Notes under the pieces: generated by a model | Databases searched by the model: none | What the model was told of the DNA's origin: nothing | What the model saw: only the letters and a program-made list of their open reading frames with translations | Made by a program: the position numbers and the translations under genes | From: DASXRC01 sp036506795 | GTDB taxonomy: Bacteria > Actinomycetota > Actinomycetes > Mycobacteriales > Micromonosporaceae | Direction of reading: 5' to 3' | Assembly (NCBI GenBank): GCA_036506795.1 | Contig: DASXRC010000228.1 | Location: 1 to 64,000 of the forward strand | DNA: 64,000 nucleotides | In this document: positions 9,319-18,058 of the stretch, in pieces | How positions within the stretch are numbered: position 1 is the first letter of the stretch | How the letters are laid out: every line of letters starts with the position of its first letter

Positions 9319-10838
9319 GACTCCAGCTCCGCCCGTAGCACGTTCTTGGCGATCTTCCCCGTCGCGTTGAGCGGGAAGCTCTCGACCCGGCGTACCTCCT
9401 TGGGCCGCTTGTAGGACGCGAGCCGGGCCCGGCCGTGGGCCGTCACCGTCTCGGTGGACGCCGGCCCGGTGTAGAGCGCGACGACCCGCTGGCCCCAGTC
9501 GGGGTCGGGCACGCCGACGACGGCGACCTCGCGCACTCCGGGCACCTCCGCGATGACGTCCTCGACCTCCCGCGGATACACGTTGTACCCGCCGGTGATG
9601 ATCATGTCGCCCTTGCGGTCCACGAGCCAGAGGCGGCCGCTCTCGTCGAGGCGGCCCAGGTCCCCCGTGTGCAGCCAGCCCCGATGGTCGACCGTCTTCA
9701 CCGAACCCGTTCCGCCCGACCAGTAGCCGGACATCACGTGGTCGCCGCGGGTCACCACCTCGCCGACGTCGCCGGGTGGCAGCGGCCGCCCCTCGTCGTC
9801 CACCACCCGCAGCGCGACGCCGAGCGCCGGCCGCCCCGCGCTGGTGAGCAGCTCGGGCTCGTCCGCCAACCCCCGCCGGTGGTCGGCCGCGTCCAACACG
9901 GTCACGGGCGGGATCGCCTCGACCAGCCCGTAGTACTGCACGAGATGCGTGCTCAGCTCCTCGTACGCCCGGCGGATCTGCTCCGGCGGCATCGGCGCAC
10001 CCGCGTACCCCAGCATCTTGAGCCTGGTCAGCGGCTCGCCGTGGGCGAGCAGCCGGGCCACCATCGTGGGCACGAGCGCGGTGTGTGTGACCCCTCGCGT
10101 AACGACCGCATCGGCGACCGCCTCGGCGTCGTACGACGGCAGGATCTGCTGGCGCCCGCCGGCGGCCAGGAACGGCAGCACGAACAGCCCGCTCGTGTGG
10201 GTGATCGGCCCGGCGTGCAGGTAGACGTCGCTCGAGTCCGGGACGCCGCCGAGCACATCGAACGTCATGTTGACCAGCGACGCCCAGCGGTTGCGGTGGG
10301 TACGGCGCACGCCCTTCGGGCGCCCGGTTGTGCCGGACGTGTAGTTCAGCGAGACCAGGTCGTCCGGGCGGCGGTCGAGCGCGGGCGCCGTCGCGGGCGC
10401 GCTTTCGATCATCTTGTGGTACGCCGTGCCGGGCGCATCGCCGATCGCCACGATCCGGCCGGCATCCAGGCCCGAGCGCAGCGCCTCGCTCGGCTCGGCG
10501 TACCGGGCGTCGTAGACGAGTGCGGTGGCACCCGAGTCCTCGCCGATGCGGGCCCAGTCGTCGGGGTGGAGGCGGTAGTTGAGCGCGACCCGGACCAGGC
10601 CCGCGGCGCAGCAGGCGAGGTCGGTCTCGACGTAGCTCAGCTGGTTCGGCTGCAGATCGAGCACCCGGTCGCCGGGCTCGAGCCCGAGGCGGAGCAGGGC
10701 GTTGGCCAACCGGTTGACCCGCTCGCCGAGCGCCGCGAAGGTGAGGCTCGAGTGCGTCCGCTCGCCCTGCGGCCCGTCGAGCGCAATCGCGTCGGGGTAC
10801 CGCGCCGCCGACCGGTTCACCAGAGCCGCAACGTCCAC
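9315..10838 (-). CDS. AMP-forming acyl-CoA synthetase/ligase (ANL superfamily)
   Basis: A 507-residue enzyme activating a carboxylic acid with ATP and CoA. The P-loop-like signature NYTSGTTGRPKGVRRTH is at about residues 163-179. Later motifs are YYGLVEAIP, the hinge region GWLHTGDLGRLDESGRLWLV with DRKGDMIITGGYNVYPREVE, and the C-terminal catalytic Lys in NATGKIAKN. This is the standard order for fatty or medium-chain acyl-CoA ligases. The GTG at 10838 follows directly after the stop of the ADP-forming synthetase gene with zero spacing, and its own stop overlaps the mutase start. It therefore belongs to one operon with two other acyl-CoA enzymes. The acid substrate is unknown. Confidence 0.9.
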
Positions 10839-12971
10839 TCAGGACTCCTCGGCCAGCATCGCGTCGACCACGACCGCCCGATCGGGCCCGGCGACGACCG
10901 GGTTCAGGTCGAGCGCGGCGGCTTCGGGCAACGACTCGGCCAGTTCGGCGACGCGCCGGATGAGCGCGACCAGCGCGTCGACGTCGGCTGGCGGAGTGGT
11001 ACGAAAGCCGTTGAGCAGGTGCGCGACGCGGGTCTGGTCCAACGCGTCGCGGATGTCGCCGTCGCTGACCGGCAGCAGACGAACCGCGACATCGTCGAGC
11101 GCCTCGGTGAGCACGCCGCCGGCACCGAGGGTGAGCACGCGACCGAGCGGGCTCGGCGCCGAGCCGACCAGCAGCTCCACGCCCGCCGGGACCTGCTCCT
11201 CGACGAGCACTCCCGTCGCGCCGGGCAGGTCGTTCAGCCGCGCGAACGTGGCCGCCGCATCGCGCTCGGTCACGCTCAGCGCGACGCCGCCGAGGTCGGT
11301 CTTGTGCGCCGCCCCGGGTAGCACCGACTTGAGCACGGCGACGCCGCCGCACTCGCGTACGGCGTCGGCGGCCTCGGCGGCGGTGTGCGCGACTCGGCCC
11401 CGCGGCACGGGCACGCCGTTGGCGCCGAGCCACGCCTTGAGCGCGGGCTCACCCGACCCCTTTCCGGGTCGATCTTGCAGTCGTGGTGCCCGGATAGGTG
11501 AGGTTCGCCCCGATTCGGGGCCACCACGACTGCAAGATCGGCGGGAGAGGGCCAGAGCGGCGGCGGCGCGGACGGCGCGGCGCGGGGTGGGGTACGCCGG
11601 GACGCCCGCCACCCGCAGCGCTGGACCGGCGTCGGGCGCGAGCGCGTCCGCACCGGTGCGGGCGACGAGCACCGGCTTGCCGGCGCGCCGGGCCGTCTCG
11701 GTGAGCGCCCCAACGATCGCCCCGACGTCGTTGCCCGTCAGCACGCAGAAGCAGGCGATGACCTGGTCGACGCCGGGATCGTCGGCGACCGCCGCCAGGC
11801 AGCGGGCGAACAAGGTGCGGTCCTCCATCACGGTCGCGGTCACGTCGATCGGGTTCGCCACCGAGCCGTACGCCGGGACGACCGCGCGCAGCGTGTCCAG
11901 GGTGGACGGTGCCAACTCCGCCAGCCGCAGCCCGAACGCCTCGATCGCATCCGCGGCGAGAATCCCCGACCCGCCGGACGTCGTGACGACGGCGACCCGG
12001 TCGCCGGGCGTGCGCGGCCACCGGCCGGTCGCCGTGGCGGCGGCGTACGCGTCACCGACGTCGAGCAGCTCGTCCACATCGGACACCTGCGCGATACCGA
12101 GCTGGCGCAGCGCGCCGGCGACGACGCGCTCGTCGGTCGTCAGCGCTCCCGTGTGCGAGGCGGCCGCGCGGGCACCGGCCCGGGAGCCGCCGGCGACGAG
12201 CAGGGCCGCCGGCTTGCCGCTCGCCGCGATCGTGCGCAGCGACGCCACATCGGCGACCGACTCGCACAACCCGAGGACCGCGGCCGTGTCCGGCTCGGCG
12301 GCCAGCGCGGCCAGCGCCTCGAGCGCGTTGACGTCCGCCTCGTTGCCCGTCGTCACCGCGGCGTACAGGCCGAGACCACGCTCAACGGCGAGGCTGACCG
12401 CGCCGTACCCGAGCGCCCCGCTGGTCGACGCGAAGCCGATCCGGCCGGCCGGCAGCGGCGGCTCGAGCCCGCGGAACAGCGGGCTGAAGCTCGCCACCTG
12501 ACCGGTCGCGAACCCGGCCGCGCCGATGCAGTTCGGGCCGACCAGCCGCATGCCGGATGCTCGGGCCGCAGTGACCATCTCCTGCTGGGCCTGCCGTCCG
12601 GCTGCGCCGGTCTCGGCAAAGCCGGACGAGCCCACGATTGCGCACGCCACGCCCGCCTTCCCACATTCGGCGACTACCTCTACGGCGACGTCCGCGCGCA
12701 CCAGCACCACCGCAAGGTCGATCGGGCCGGTCGCCGCAGCCGCGGACACCGAGGCGAACGCGGGCAGCCCGAGCACCGCCGGCGCCCGCGGGTGTACGGG
12801 GAGGATCCGGCCGCGGTAGCCGAACCGCAGGAGGTGCCTGATGAGCAGATGGCCGGGGGCGTCCGGGCGCTCGCTGGCCCCCACAACCGCCACCGCGCCG
12901 GCCGCCCACAGCGCACGCAGTGGGCCGCTGACCAGGCCATGATCTGGCACGAGGCCGAGCGTGTCACGCAT
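10839..12971 (-). CDS. ADP-forming acyl-CoA synthetase (acetate-CoA ligase family), fused alpha-beta, with translated palindrome
   Basis: A 710-residue fused enzyme interconverting acyl-CoA + ADP + Pi with acid + CoA + ATP. Domain order: CoA-binding Rossmann domain (AVAVVGASERPDAPGH, then GPNCIG), succinyl-CoA-ligase-like domains with the phosphorylated-His motif SHTGAL at about residue 270, then an ATP-grasp domain (VAVLKSVLPGAAHKTDLGG). Between the last ligase domain and the ATP-grasp domain, residues about 478-501 are encoded by a 71-bp palindrome (11470-11540). It reads RSCSRGGPESGRTSPIRAPR in frame and resembles no family sequence. It sits in a linker, so activity could survive. First gene of the operon with the AMP-ligase and mutase. 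Confidence 0.88.
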   Translation of the reverse strand: MRDTLGLVPDHGLVSGPLRALWAAGAVAVVGASERPDAPGHLLIRHLLRFGYRGRILPVHPRAPAVLGLPAFASVSAAAATGPIDLAVVLVRADVAVEVVAECGKAGVACAIVGSSGFAETGAAGRQAQQEMVTAARASGMRLVGPNCIGAAGFATGQVASFSPLFRGLEPPLPAGRIGFASTSGALGYGAVSLAVERGLGLYAAVTTGNEADVNALEALAALAAEPDTAAVLGLCESVADVASLRTIAASGKPAALLVAGGSRAGARAAASHTGALTTDERVVAGALRQLGIAQVSDVDELLDVGDAYAAATATGRWPRTPGDRVAVVTTSGGSGILAADAIEAFGLRLAELAPSTLDTLRAVVPAYGSVANPIDVTATVMEDRTLFARCLAAVADDPGVDQVIACFCVLTGNDVGAIVGALTETARRAGKPVLVARTGADALAPDAGPALRVAGVPAYPTPRRAVRAAAALALSRRSCSRGGPESGRTSPIRAPRLQDRPGKGSGEPALKAWLGANGVPVPRGRVAHTAAEAADAVRECGGVAVLKSVLPGAAHKTDLGGVALSVTERDAAATFARLNDLPGATGVLVEEQVPAGVELLVGSAPSPLGRVLTLGAGGVLTEALDDVAVRLLPVSDGDIRDALDQTRVAHLLNGFRTTPPADVDALVALIRRVAELAESLPEAAALDLNPVVAGPDRAVVVDAMLAEES
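11470..11540. repeat. Palindromic element inserted in frame within the ADP-forming synthetase gene
   Basis: Arms CGATCTTGCAGTCGTGGTG (11470-11488) and CACCACGACTGCAAGATCG (11522-11540) are perfectly inverted, 19 bp each. The interior holds a second palindrome, GCCCCGA-T-TCGGGGC. The whole unit is read through as coding sequence in the host gene. Confidence 0.85.
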
Positions 12972-13011
12972 CCGTTGCGGGCGTCAAGCGAACGACATAC
13001 GCGCCCCGCCG

Positions 13012-13563
13012 TTACCTCTGGCGAGCAATCACAATCAACCGGGCGCGGGTCGCGTCGCCGTCCTTGGTTCCGGCGACCCCGATCCGGGTGCCGACCGTGA
13101 CCTGATCCGGCTGGACGGTGTGCCGTCGCTCGAGCACGGTGATGGGATCCCCGAAGGTCCAGGTGAGGGTGAAACCGTCGCTCGACTTGACGGTGACGGT
13201 CGTGTCGCTGATGGCGGTCACCTCACCGCGTTGCACGTCGATCGTCTTGGGACCGTTCTTCGTTTGCACTACTACCTCGCCGTGCAGCATGTTCTTCCGC
13301 AGCAGCACCCGCGCCAGGCGCCGCTTGTGCGCCCGCTCACCGACCCGACCGCCCTTGGCGTCCGGGCTCGCGGTGGGCGTCGGATCCGCCGCCGTCGGGT
13401 TGAAGCCGAGCGCGGCGAGCGCCTGGCCCTCGGGGGTCAGGTCCGCGGCCACGTCGACCGCGGTCTGTCCGAGGTCCGCCGTGCACGCGGTCAGCCCGAC
13501 GACGGCGGCCAGGCCGAGGGTCGCGGTGGCGACGAGGACCGAGAATCTGTGTCGGATTCGCAT
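13012..13563 (-). CDS. Putative lipoprotein with DUF5666-like beta domain
   Basis: A 183-residue secreted protein. The N-terminus MRIRHRFSVLVATATLGLAA runs into a lipobox, VVGLTACTAD, so the mature protein should be lipid-anchored at Cys27. The C-terminal half (LLRKNMLHGEVVVQTKNG, VQRGEVTAISDTTVTVKSSD, VGTRIGVAGTKDGD) has the repeated GxVTAI...TVTVKS pattern of DUF5666-type domains. A basic, proline-poor linker precedes it. The ATG at 13563 is chosen over an upstream in-frame start because it begins the signal peptide. It lies 34 bases downstream of the histidine kinase and may be the target or accessory of that two-component system. Confidence 0.75.
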   Translation of the reverse strand: MRIRHRFSVLVATATLGLAAVVGLTACTADLGQTAVDVAADLTPEGQALAALGFNPTAADPTPTASPDAKGGRVGERAHKRRLARVLLRKNMLHGEVVVQTKNGPKTIDVQRGEVTAISDTTVTVKSSDGFTLTWTFGDPITVLERRHTVQPDQVTVGTRIGVAGTKDGDATRARLIVIARQR

Positions 13564-13597
13564 GACGCCACGATGCCGCACAACGGGCAGCGCACGG

Positions 13598-15049
13598 TCA
13601 GGCCGGTGTTCGGATTGGGTAAAACGCAACCGGCAGAAAGACCGTGAACCGGGCGCCGCCCTCGGCCGCGTGTCCGGCCTCGATCTGACCGCCGAGCCGG
13701 CGTACCAGCCGGGCGGCCAGCGCCAGGCCGAGTCCGCTGCCTACCTTGCGTACCCCCCGATAGCGCTGGTAGAGCGCGCCACGCTCGAACGCCACCGCGA
13801 GGTCCTCGTCGGTGAACCCGGGCCCGCCGTCGCGGACCTCGACGACCGCGTACTCCGGCGTGCCGGGAGCCGGCGCGCGCACCGCGAGCACGACCGGCGC
13901 CTCCGGCGGAACGACGCGCAGGGCGTTCTCCAGCAGTCCGTCTACGACCTGCCGCAGTCGACCGGGATCCGTGTGCGCCCGGACCGGCCCATCCGGCAGA
14001 TCGGTGCGCAGGGACACCCCGGCCGCGGCACACCGACCCTGCCACGCCTCGGCCGCGACCCGCACCAGGTCGGTCAGATCCACGGAGACCGGCTCCAGCG
14101 GAAAGTCGGCGGCCTCGAGGCGGGCGAGGACCAGCAGGTCGCTGACCAGCCGATCGAGGTGCTCGGCCTGGGCGAGCATGGTCTGCCCGGCCCGTTGGGT
14201 GCCGTCCTCCCGGACGACTCCGTCGGCCAGCGCCTCGGCGTACCCCTTGATCGTCGTCAGCGGCGTGCGGAGCTCGTGGGAGACGGACAGCAGGAACTCG
14301 CGCTGGCGGCCCTCGCTGGTGGCCAGGGCCCCGGCCAGGTCGTTCAGGGCTCGCGCGAGGTCCTCGGCCTCGGCCGGCGGCTCGACCGGTACGCGGACCC
14401 CACGGTCACCGGCGCGGAGCCGGGCCGCCGCGGTGGCCGCGTTGCGGATCGGCCGGGCGAGCCGGCGCGCGAGGAGGACGCCGGCGACCAGGCCCGCACC
14501 GAGCCCGGCGAGCAGCGGAAGCCAGAGATTGTTGAGGACGAGGCGGGCGGTTCCCGACCGGGCGGGCTGCGCGAGCACCACCCCGCCGTGGTTGGGGAGC
14601 GGGCGTCCCTCCACGATGGACAACCGGTCGGCGACGAGCACGGTCCGGCCGTTCACCCGCTGGCCGGCGGCGACATCCTGCACCACGCGTGCGGGCAGCC
14701 CGGGTCGATCGGGCTCGCCGGCCCGGATCACGTACACGTCGATGTTCCGCCTGCGCAGCAGCTGGACGACCCGCTGCTCGTCGCCGGTGCGTGGGCTCGC
14801 CAGCCGGGGCCTCACCACGGCGGCGACGACCTCCGCCTCGGACGCGAGTGCCTGTCGCGCCTGGCGGTCCACCGCACGCACGGCCAGCGGGATGGCGATC
14901 AGGGCGGTCACCGCTACCGAGATCAACGCGACCGCGCACGCGACCAGCACCGCGCGGGCGGTCAGCGTGCGGGCGGGGCGCCGCCGGGCCGGCCCACCCC
15001 GGTCCCGGATGACCTGCAGCGGGACCGTCAGGTCGCCCGGCTCAGGCAT
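13598..15049 (-). CDS. Membrane sensor histidine kinase (HAMP-HisKA-HATPase)
   Basis: A 483-residue sensor. TM1 is at about residues 30-60 (AVLVACAVALISVAVTALIA), an extracytoplasmic domain follows, and TM2 is at about 172-192 (LWLPLLAGLGAGLVAGVLLA). Next come a HAMP linker, HisKA with the phosphoacceptor in LSVSHELRTPLTTIKG (about His258) and an HATPase domain with LLENAL, VRDGGPGF and GSGLGLALAARLV. The signal is unknown. The start overlaps the end of the response regulator gene by eight bases. The lipoprotein gene follows 34 bases downstream, so the order is regulator-kinase-lipoprotein. Confidence 0.92.
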   Translation of the reverse strand: MPEPGDLTVPLQVIRDRGGPARRRPARTLTARAVLVACAVALISVAVTALIAIPLAVRAVDRQARQALASEAEVVAAVVRPRLASPRTGDEQRVVQLLRRRNIDVYVIRAGEPDRPGLPARVVQDVAAGQRVNGRTVLVADRLSIVEGRPLPNHGGVVLAQPARSGTARLVLNNLWLPLLAGLGAGLVAGVLLARRLARPIRNAATAAARLRAGDRGVRVPVEPPAEAEDLARALNDLAGALATSEGRQREFLLSVSHELRTPLTTIKGYAEALADGVVREDGTQRAGQTMLAQAEHLDRLVSDLLVLARLEAADFPLEPVSVDLTDLVRVAAEAWQGRCAAAGVSLRTDLPDGPVRAHTDPGRLRQVVDGLLENALRVVPPEAPVVLAVRAPAPGTPEYAVVEVRDGGPGFTDEDLAVAFERGALYQRYRGVRKVGSGLGLALAARLVRRLGGQIEAGHAAEGGARFTVFLPVAFYPIRTPA

Positions 15050-15725
15050 CGGCGGCGTACCCCACCCCGCGGACCGTCCGGATGACCGTGGCGGCCTTGC
15101 CGAGCTTCGCCCGCACCTGTGCCACGTGGACGTCCACCGTCCGGTTGCCGCCGTGGGCGGCGTACCCCCAGACGCTCGCGAGCAGCTCCTCTCGGGTGAA
15201 CACCCGGCCGGGCCGGCCCATCAGGTGGGCGAGCAGATCGAACTCGGTTGAGGTCAGGTGCAGGGGCACGCCGCCCGCGGTGACCGTGCGGCGGGACGGG
15301 TCCAGCGTCACTGGCCCCAGGCTGCGCGGCCGCGCGCCGTCGTCCGGCGAGCCGGCGGTACGGCGCAGCACGGCCCGCACGCGGGCCACCAGCTCGCGTG
15401 GGCTGAACGGCTTCGTCACGTAGTCGTCCGCGCCGAGCTCCAGTCCAACGACTCGGTCGACCTCGTCGTCGCGCGCGGTGAGGAACAGCACCGGGGTCCA
15501 GTCGCCGGACGCCCGCAACCGGCGGCACACCTCGGTGCCGTCCATGCCGGGCAGGGCGATGTCCAGGACACACGCGACCGGCCGCAGCCGCCGGGCAGCG
15601 GCCAGCCCAGCCACGCCGTCATGTTCCAGATGTACGCCGAACCCGTCCCGGGTCAGGTACATCCGGACGAGGTCGGCGATCGCCCGCTCGTCCTCGACGA
15701 CCAGCACCAGTCCCCGCTCGTTCAC
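15042..15725 (-). CDS. OmpR/PhoB-type response regulator
   Basis: A 227-residue DNA-binding regulator. The receiver domain has the acidic pair in VVEDERA, phospho-Asp55 in VLDIALPGMDG, the Thr in FLTARDDE and Lys in KPFSPREL. The C-terminal winged helix contains LTSTEFDLLAHLMGRPGRVF, VDVHVAQVRAKLG and TVRGVGYAA. It should be phosphorylated by the adjacent kinase. The GTG at 15725 is preferred because it starts two residues before the receiver fold's first strand; an in-frame GTG at 15749 would add eight residues. Target genes cannot be read, though the downstream lipoprotein is a candidate. Confidence 0.92.
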   Translation of the reverse strand: MNERGLVLVVEDERAIADLVRMYLTRDGFGVHLEHDGVAGLAAARRLRPVACVLDIALPGMDGTEVCRRLRASGDWTPVLFLTARDDEVDRVVGLELGADDYVTKPFSPRELVARVRAVLRRTAGSPDDGARPRSLGPVTLDPSRRTVTAGGVPLHLTSTEFDLLAHLMGRPGRVFTREELLASVWGYAAHGGNRTVDVHVAQVRAKLGKAATVIRTVRGVGYAADA

Positions 15726-15806
15726 GCGCCCATCATGGCGGACGGTCACCCGGGGTCACGTCTGGGTGGTGTTCGAGTTCGGTACGGGGCGCGTACGGAC
15801 GTCAGG

Positions 15807-16289
15807 TCAGAACGCGCCGACGGGGCTCACCAGGCGCTGGTTGCCCCTGTAGGCGGGGTCCGCCACGATCCGCGGCCGGAATACCCGGCTCAGGAGCGCG
15901 TCGACGTGCCACACCTGCTTCGGATGGCCCACCCTGATCCAGAACCTCTCCCGGCCGCCATCGAGGGACGTCGCGGCGAGCTCGACCGCGGACATCCGCG
16001 GATCGGGACTCCACGTGACGTTGCTCAGGTCGTCGAGGTCGGAGTTGAGGTGGAGCCGAAGGCGATGCAGCAGCCGGCTCTCCTGCGCGACCACCAGCCG
16101 GCGGTGGGTCAGCAGGAGAATGAACTCGCCCTGCGCCGGGCGATCCGGGCGAAGGCAGCGCGCCACAATCACCGTGGCGTCGTCGTTGTCGACACAGCGC
16201 CGGAAGAGTGGCAGATAGCGGCTGACGGTCGGGATGGCCACGCCCGCCTCCGCGGCGGCCGGCAGGAAGGTTCGCAAGAACACGTCCAT
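15807..16289 (-). CDS. Conserved actinobacterial protein of unknown function
   Basis: A 160-residue soluble protein with no signal peptide. It opens with MDVFLRTFLPAAAEAGVAIP. Its middle, GEFILLLTHRRLVVAQESRL then HRLRLHLNSDLDDLSNVTW, resembles the strand pattern of bacterial PH-like domains, where a membrane-face strand carries LTxxRLVV. The C-terminus has GRERFWIRVGHPKQVWHVDA. I would call it PH-like with low confidence and give no function. The ATG at 16289 is the obvious start. It is flanked by the response regulator and the thiolase on the same strand, with gaps of 48-82 bases, so it may be transcribed alone. Confidence 0.7.
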   Translation of the reverse strand: MDVFLRTFLPAAAEAGVAIPTVSRYLPLFRRCVDNDDATVIVARCLRPDRPAQGEFILLLTHRRLVVAQESRLLHRLRLHLNSDLDDLSNVTWSPDPRMSAVELAATSLDGGRERFWIRVGHPKQVWHVDALLSRVFRPRIVADPAYRGNQRLVSPVGAF

Positions 16290-16337
16290 GCGTGGTTAAC
16301 GAGGCGCCACGCCGCGGTGACTCGGGACGGCTGAAAG

Positions 16338-17501
16338 TTACACCGGTAGAAGTTCCACGATGGTCGCGTTGGCCATGCCGCCGCCCTCGCACATCGTTTG
16401 CAGGCCGTACCGGATGCCGTTGTCCCGCATGTGATGCAGCATCGTCGTCATTATTCGGGCGCCGGATCCGCCCAACGGGTGGCCGAGAGCGATCGCGCCG
16501 CCGCGCGGGTTCAACCGGGCCGGGTCGGCGCCGGTCTCCGCCAGCCAGGCGAGCGGTACCGGGGCGAACGCCTCGTTCACCTCGTACACGCCGATCTCGT
16601 CGATGCGCAGCCCGGCACGGCGCAACGCCTTGGCGGTGGCCGGCATCGGCGCGGTCAGCATGATGACCGGATCGTCAGCGGCGACGACCGCAGTGTTGAC
16701 GCGGGCGAGCGGACGCAGCCCGTGCTCACGCGCCCACTCGGAGGTGGTGACCGCGAGCGCCGCGGCGCCGTCGGAGATCTGCGACGCCGAACCGGCGGTC
16801 ACGACACCGTCCGGCTTGAACGGGGTCGGCAGCTCGGCGAGCCTGCCCAGCGAGGTGTCCCGGCGTACGCCCTCGTCTACCCGGACCGGGCCTACCGGCG
16901 TGATCTCGGCGTCGAACTCGCCCGCATCCTGCGCGGCGGCGGCGCGGTGGTGGCTGGCGAGGGAGTACTCGTCGAGCTGGGCCCGGGAGAAGCCCCACCG
17001 CTCGGCGATCATCTCGGCACCGACGCCCTGGCTGAACGGCACGGTTGCGCCGTCACCGAAGCCCTCGACGCCGTGGTAGCGGGCGCGAACCAGGTCGCCG
17101 AAGGGAAGACCCTCGCCGACGCTGGACCCCATCGGCACCCGGGTCATCGACTCGACTCCGCCGGCCACGACGAGATCGGCCTGGCCCGAGATCACCGCGG
17201 CGGCGGCGAAGTGCAGCGCCTGCTGGCTGGAGCCGCACTGCCGGTCGAGCGTCGTCCCGGGCACCGACTCGGGCCAGCCCGCCGCCAGTGCGGCGTTGCG
17301 GCCGACGTTCCAGGACTGCTCGCCCACCTGGGAGACGCAGCCCCAGACCACGTCCTCGACGAGCCCGGGGTCGATGACCGCGCGCTCCGCGAGCGCGCGC
17401 AGCACGTGCGCGGACAGGTCCACCGGGTGCACCTCGGCCAGGCCGCCCTTGCGGCGCCCGACCGGCGTCCGCACCGCGCCCACGATGACCGCGTCCCGCA
17501 T
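16338..17501 (-). CDS. Thiolase, acetyl-CoA C-acyltransferase family
   Basis: A 387-residue degradative-type thiolase that cleaves 3-ketoacyl-CoA or condenses acetyl-CoA. The nucleophilic Cys is in TTLDRQCGSSQQALHFA (about residue 91). The His motif is in GVYEVNEAFAPVPLAW, and GGAIALGHPLGGSGARI and CEGGGMANA complete the active site. The length matches the family. The ATG at 17501 is chosen because homologues begin with this MRDAVIVGAVRTPVGRRKGG sequence. TATCAT lies eight bases before the start, suggesting a leaderless transcript. No partner beta-oxidation gene is adjacent, though an acyl-CoA operon is 3.5 kb away. Confidence 0.93.
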   Translation of the reverse strand: MRDAVIVGAVRTPVGRRKGGLAEVHPVDLSAHVLRALAERAVIDPGLVEDVVWGCVSQVGEQSWNVGRNAALAAGWPESVPGTTLDRQCGSSQQALHFAAAAVISGQADLVVAGGVESMTRVPMGSSVGEGLPFGDLVRARYHGVEGFGDGATVPFSQGVGAEMIAERWGFSRAQLDEYSLASHHRAAAAQDAGEFDAEITPVGPVRVDEGVRRDTSLGRLAELPTPFKPDGVVTAGSASQISDGAAALAVTTSEWAREHGLRPLARVNTAVVAADDPVIMLTAPMPATAKALRRAGLRIDEIGVYEVNEAFAPVPLAWLAETGADPARLNPRGGAIALGHPLGGSGARIMTTMLHHMRDNGIRYGLQTMCEGGGMANATIVELLPV

Positions 17502-17509
17502 GGCTGCCG

Positions 17510-17515
17510 ATGATA
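17510..17515 (-). promoter_or_regulatory. -10 box, thiolase gene, leaderless spacing
   Basis: TATCAT on the minus strand ends eight bases before the ATG at 17501. No ribosome-binding site lies in the spacer (CGGCAGCC). I did not find a clear -35 box. Confidence 0.5.
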
Positions 17516-17572
17516 TGCCGTATCCGCGCGAGCCGCCGACGCCGTCGCGTCGCCGGTGCGATCCTGGACCGC

Positions 17573-18058
17573 GTGCAGCTTCGTGACCCTCGTCCCGACT
17601 ACTCACCTCCGCCGCCCGCGACTAGTCGGTGGCGGGTCTCGCCGGCGCTGCCCGCGCTCAAGCTCGCGGGCGCCGCGCTCGTCGCGGTGCTCGGTGTGGC
17701 CTTCAACGACGATCGGCTGACGCTCTGGGTGGCGGCGGCCGCCGCGGCGCTCCTGTCCACGTGGGCGGCGCGGGACTTGATCGTGCCGGTACGGGTGGCG
17801 GCCGACCTCGACGGGGTCACCGTCGTCGCCGGCTTCCTCGGCCACCGTCGACTGGCCTGGGACAAAGTCGAGGGGGTACGGGTCGACACGCGGCCCCGGC
17901 TCGGCATCCGCACGGAGACGCTGGAGATCGACACGGGCGAGGCGCTCTTTCTGTTCGGCGCCTCCGACCTCGGGGCGCCGCCGACCGAGGTCGCGACCGC
18001 GCTCGAGGCGCTGCGTGCGGCGGGCCGGTCAGGCGGCCCCGGCCCGTCAGGCCGTTAG
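17573..18058 (+). CDS. PH-domain membrane protein (PH_6 type)
   Basis: A 161-residue protein. Two hydrophobic segments (ALKLAGAALVAVLGVAF and LTLWVAAAAAALLSTWAA) are followed by a PH_6-type domain. That domain shows DLDGVTVVAGFLGHRRLAWD, a strand with VEGVRVDTRPRLGIRTETL and ALFLFGASDLGAPP. Such proteins are common and single-copy in actinobacteria, with no settled role. The start is the GTG at 17573; upstream sequence in frame is Arg-rich and unlikely to be coding. Its end overlaps the convergent rhomboid gene by 12 bases. Confidence 0.8.
   Translation: MQLRDPRPDYSPPPPATSRWRVSPALPALKLAGAALVAVLGVAFNDDRLTLWVAAAAAALLSTWAARDLIVPVRVAADLDGVTVVAGFLGHRRLAWDKVEGVRVDTRPRLGIRTETLEIDTGEALFLFGASDLGAPPTEVATALEALRAAGRSGGPGPSGR

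Noticed and set aside
9435..12501. Two long plus-strand frames (9435-11321 and 10702-12501)
   Set aside because: They are shadows of the acyl-CoA genes on the other strand. The sequence is Arg, Ala and Gly-rich with no motifs.
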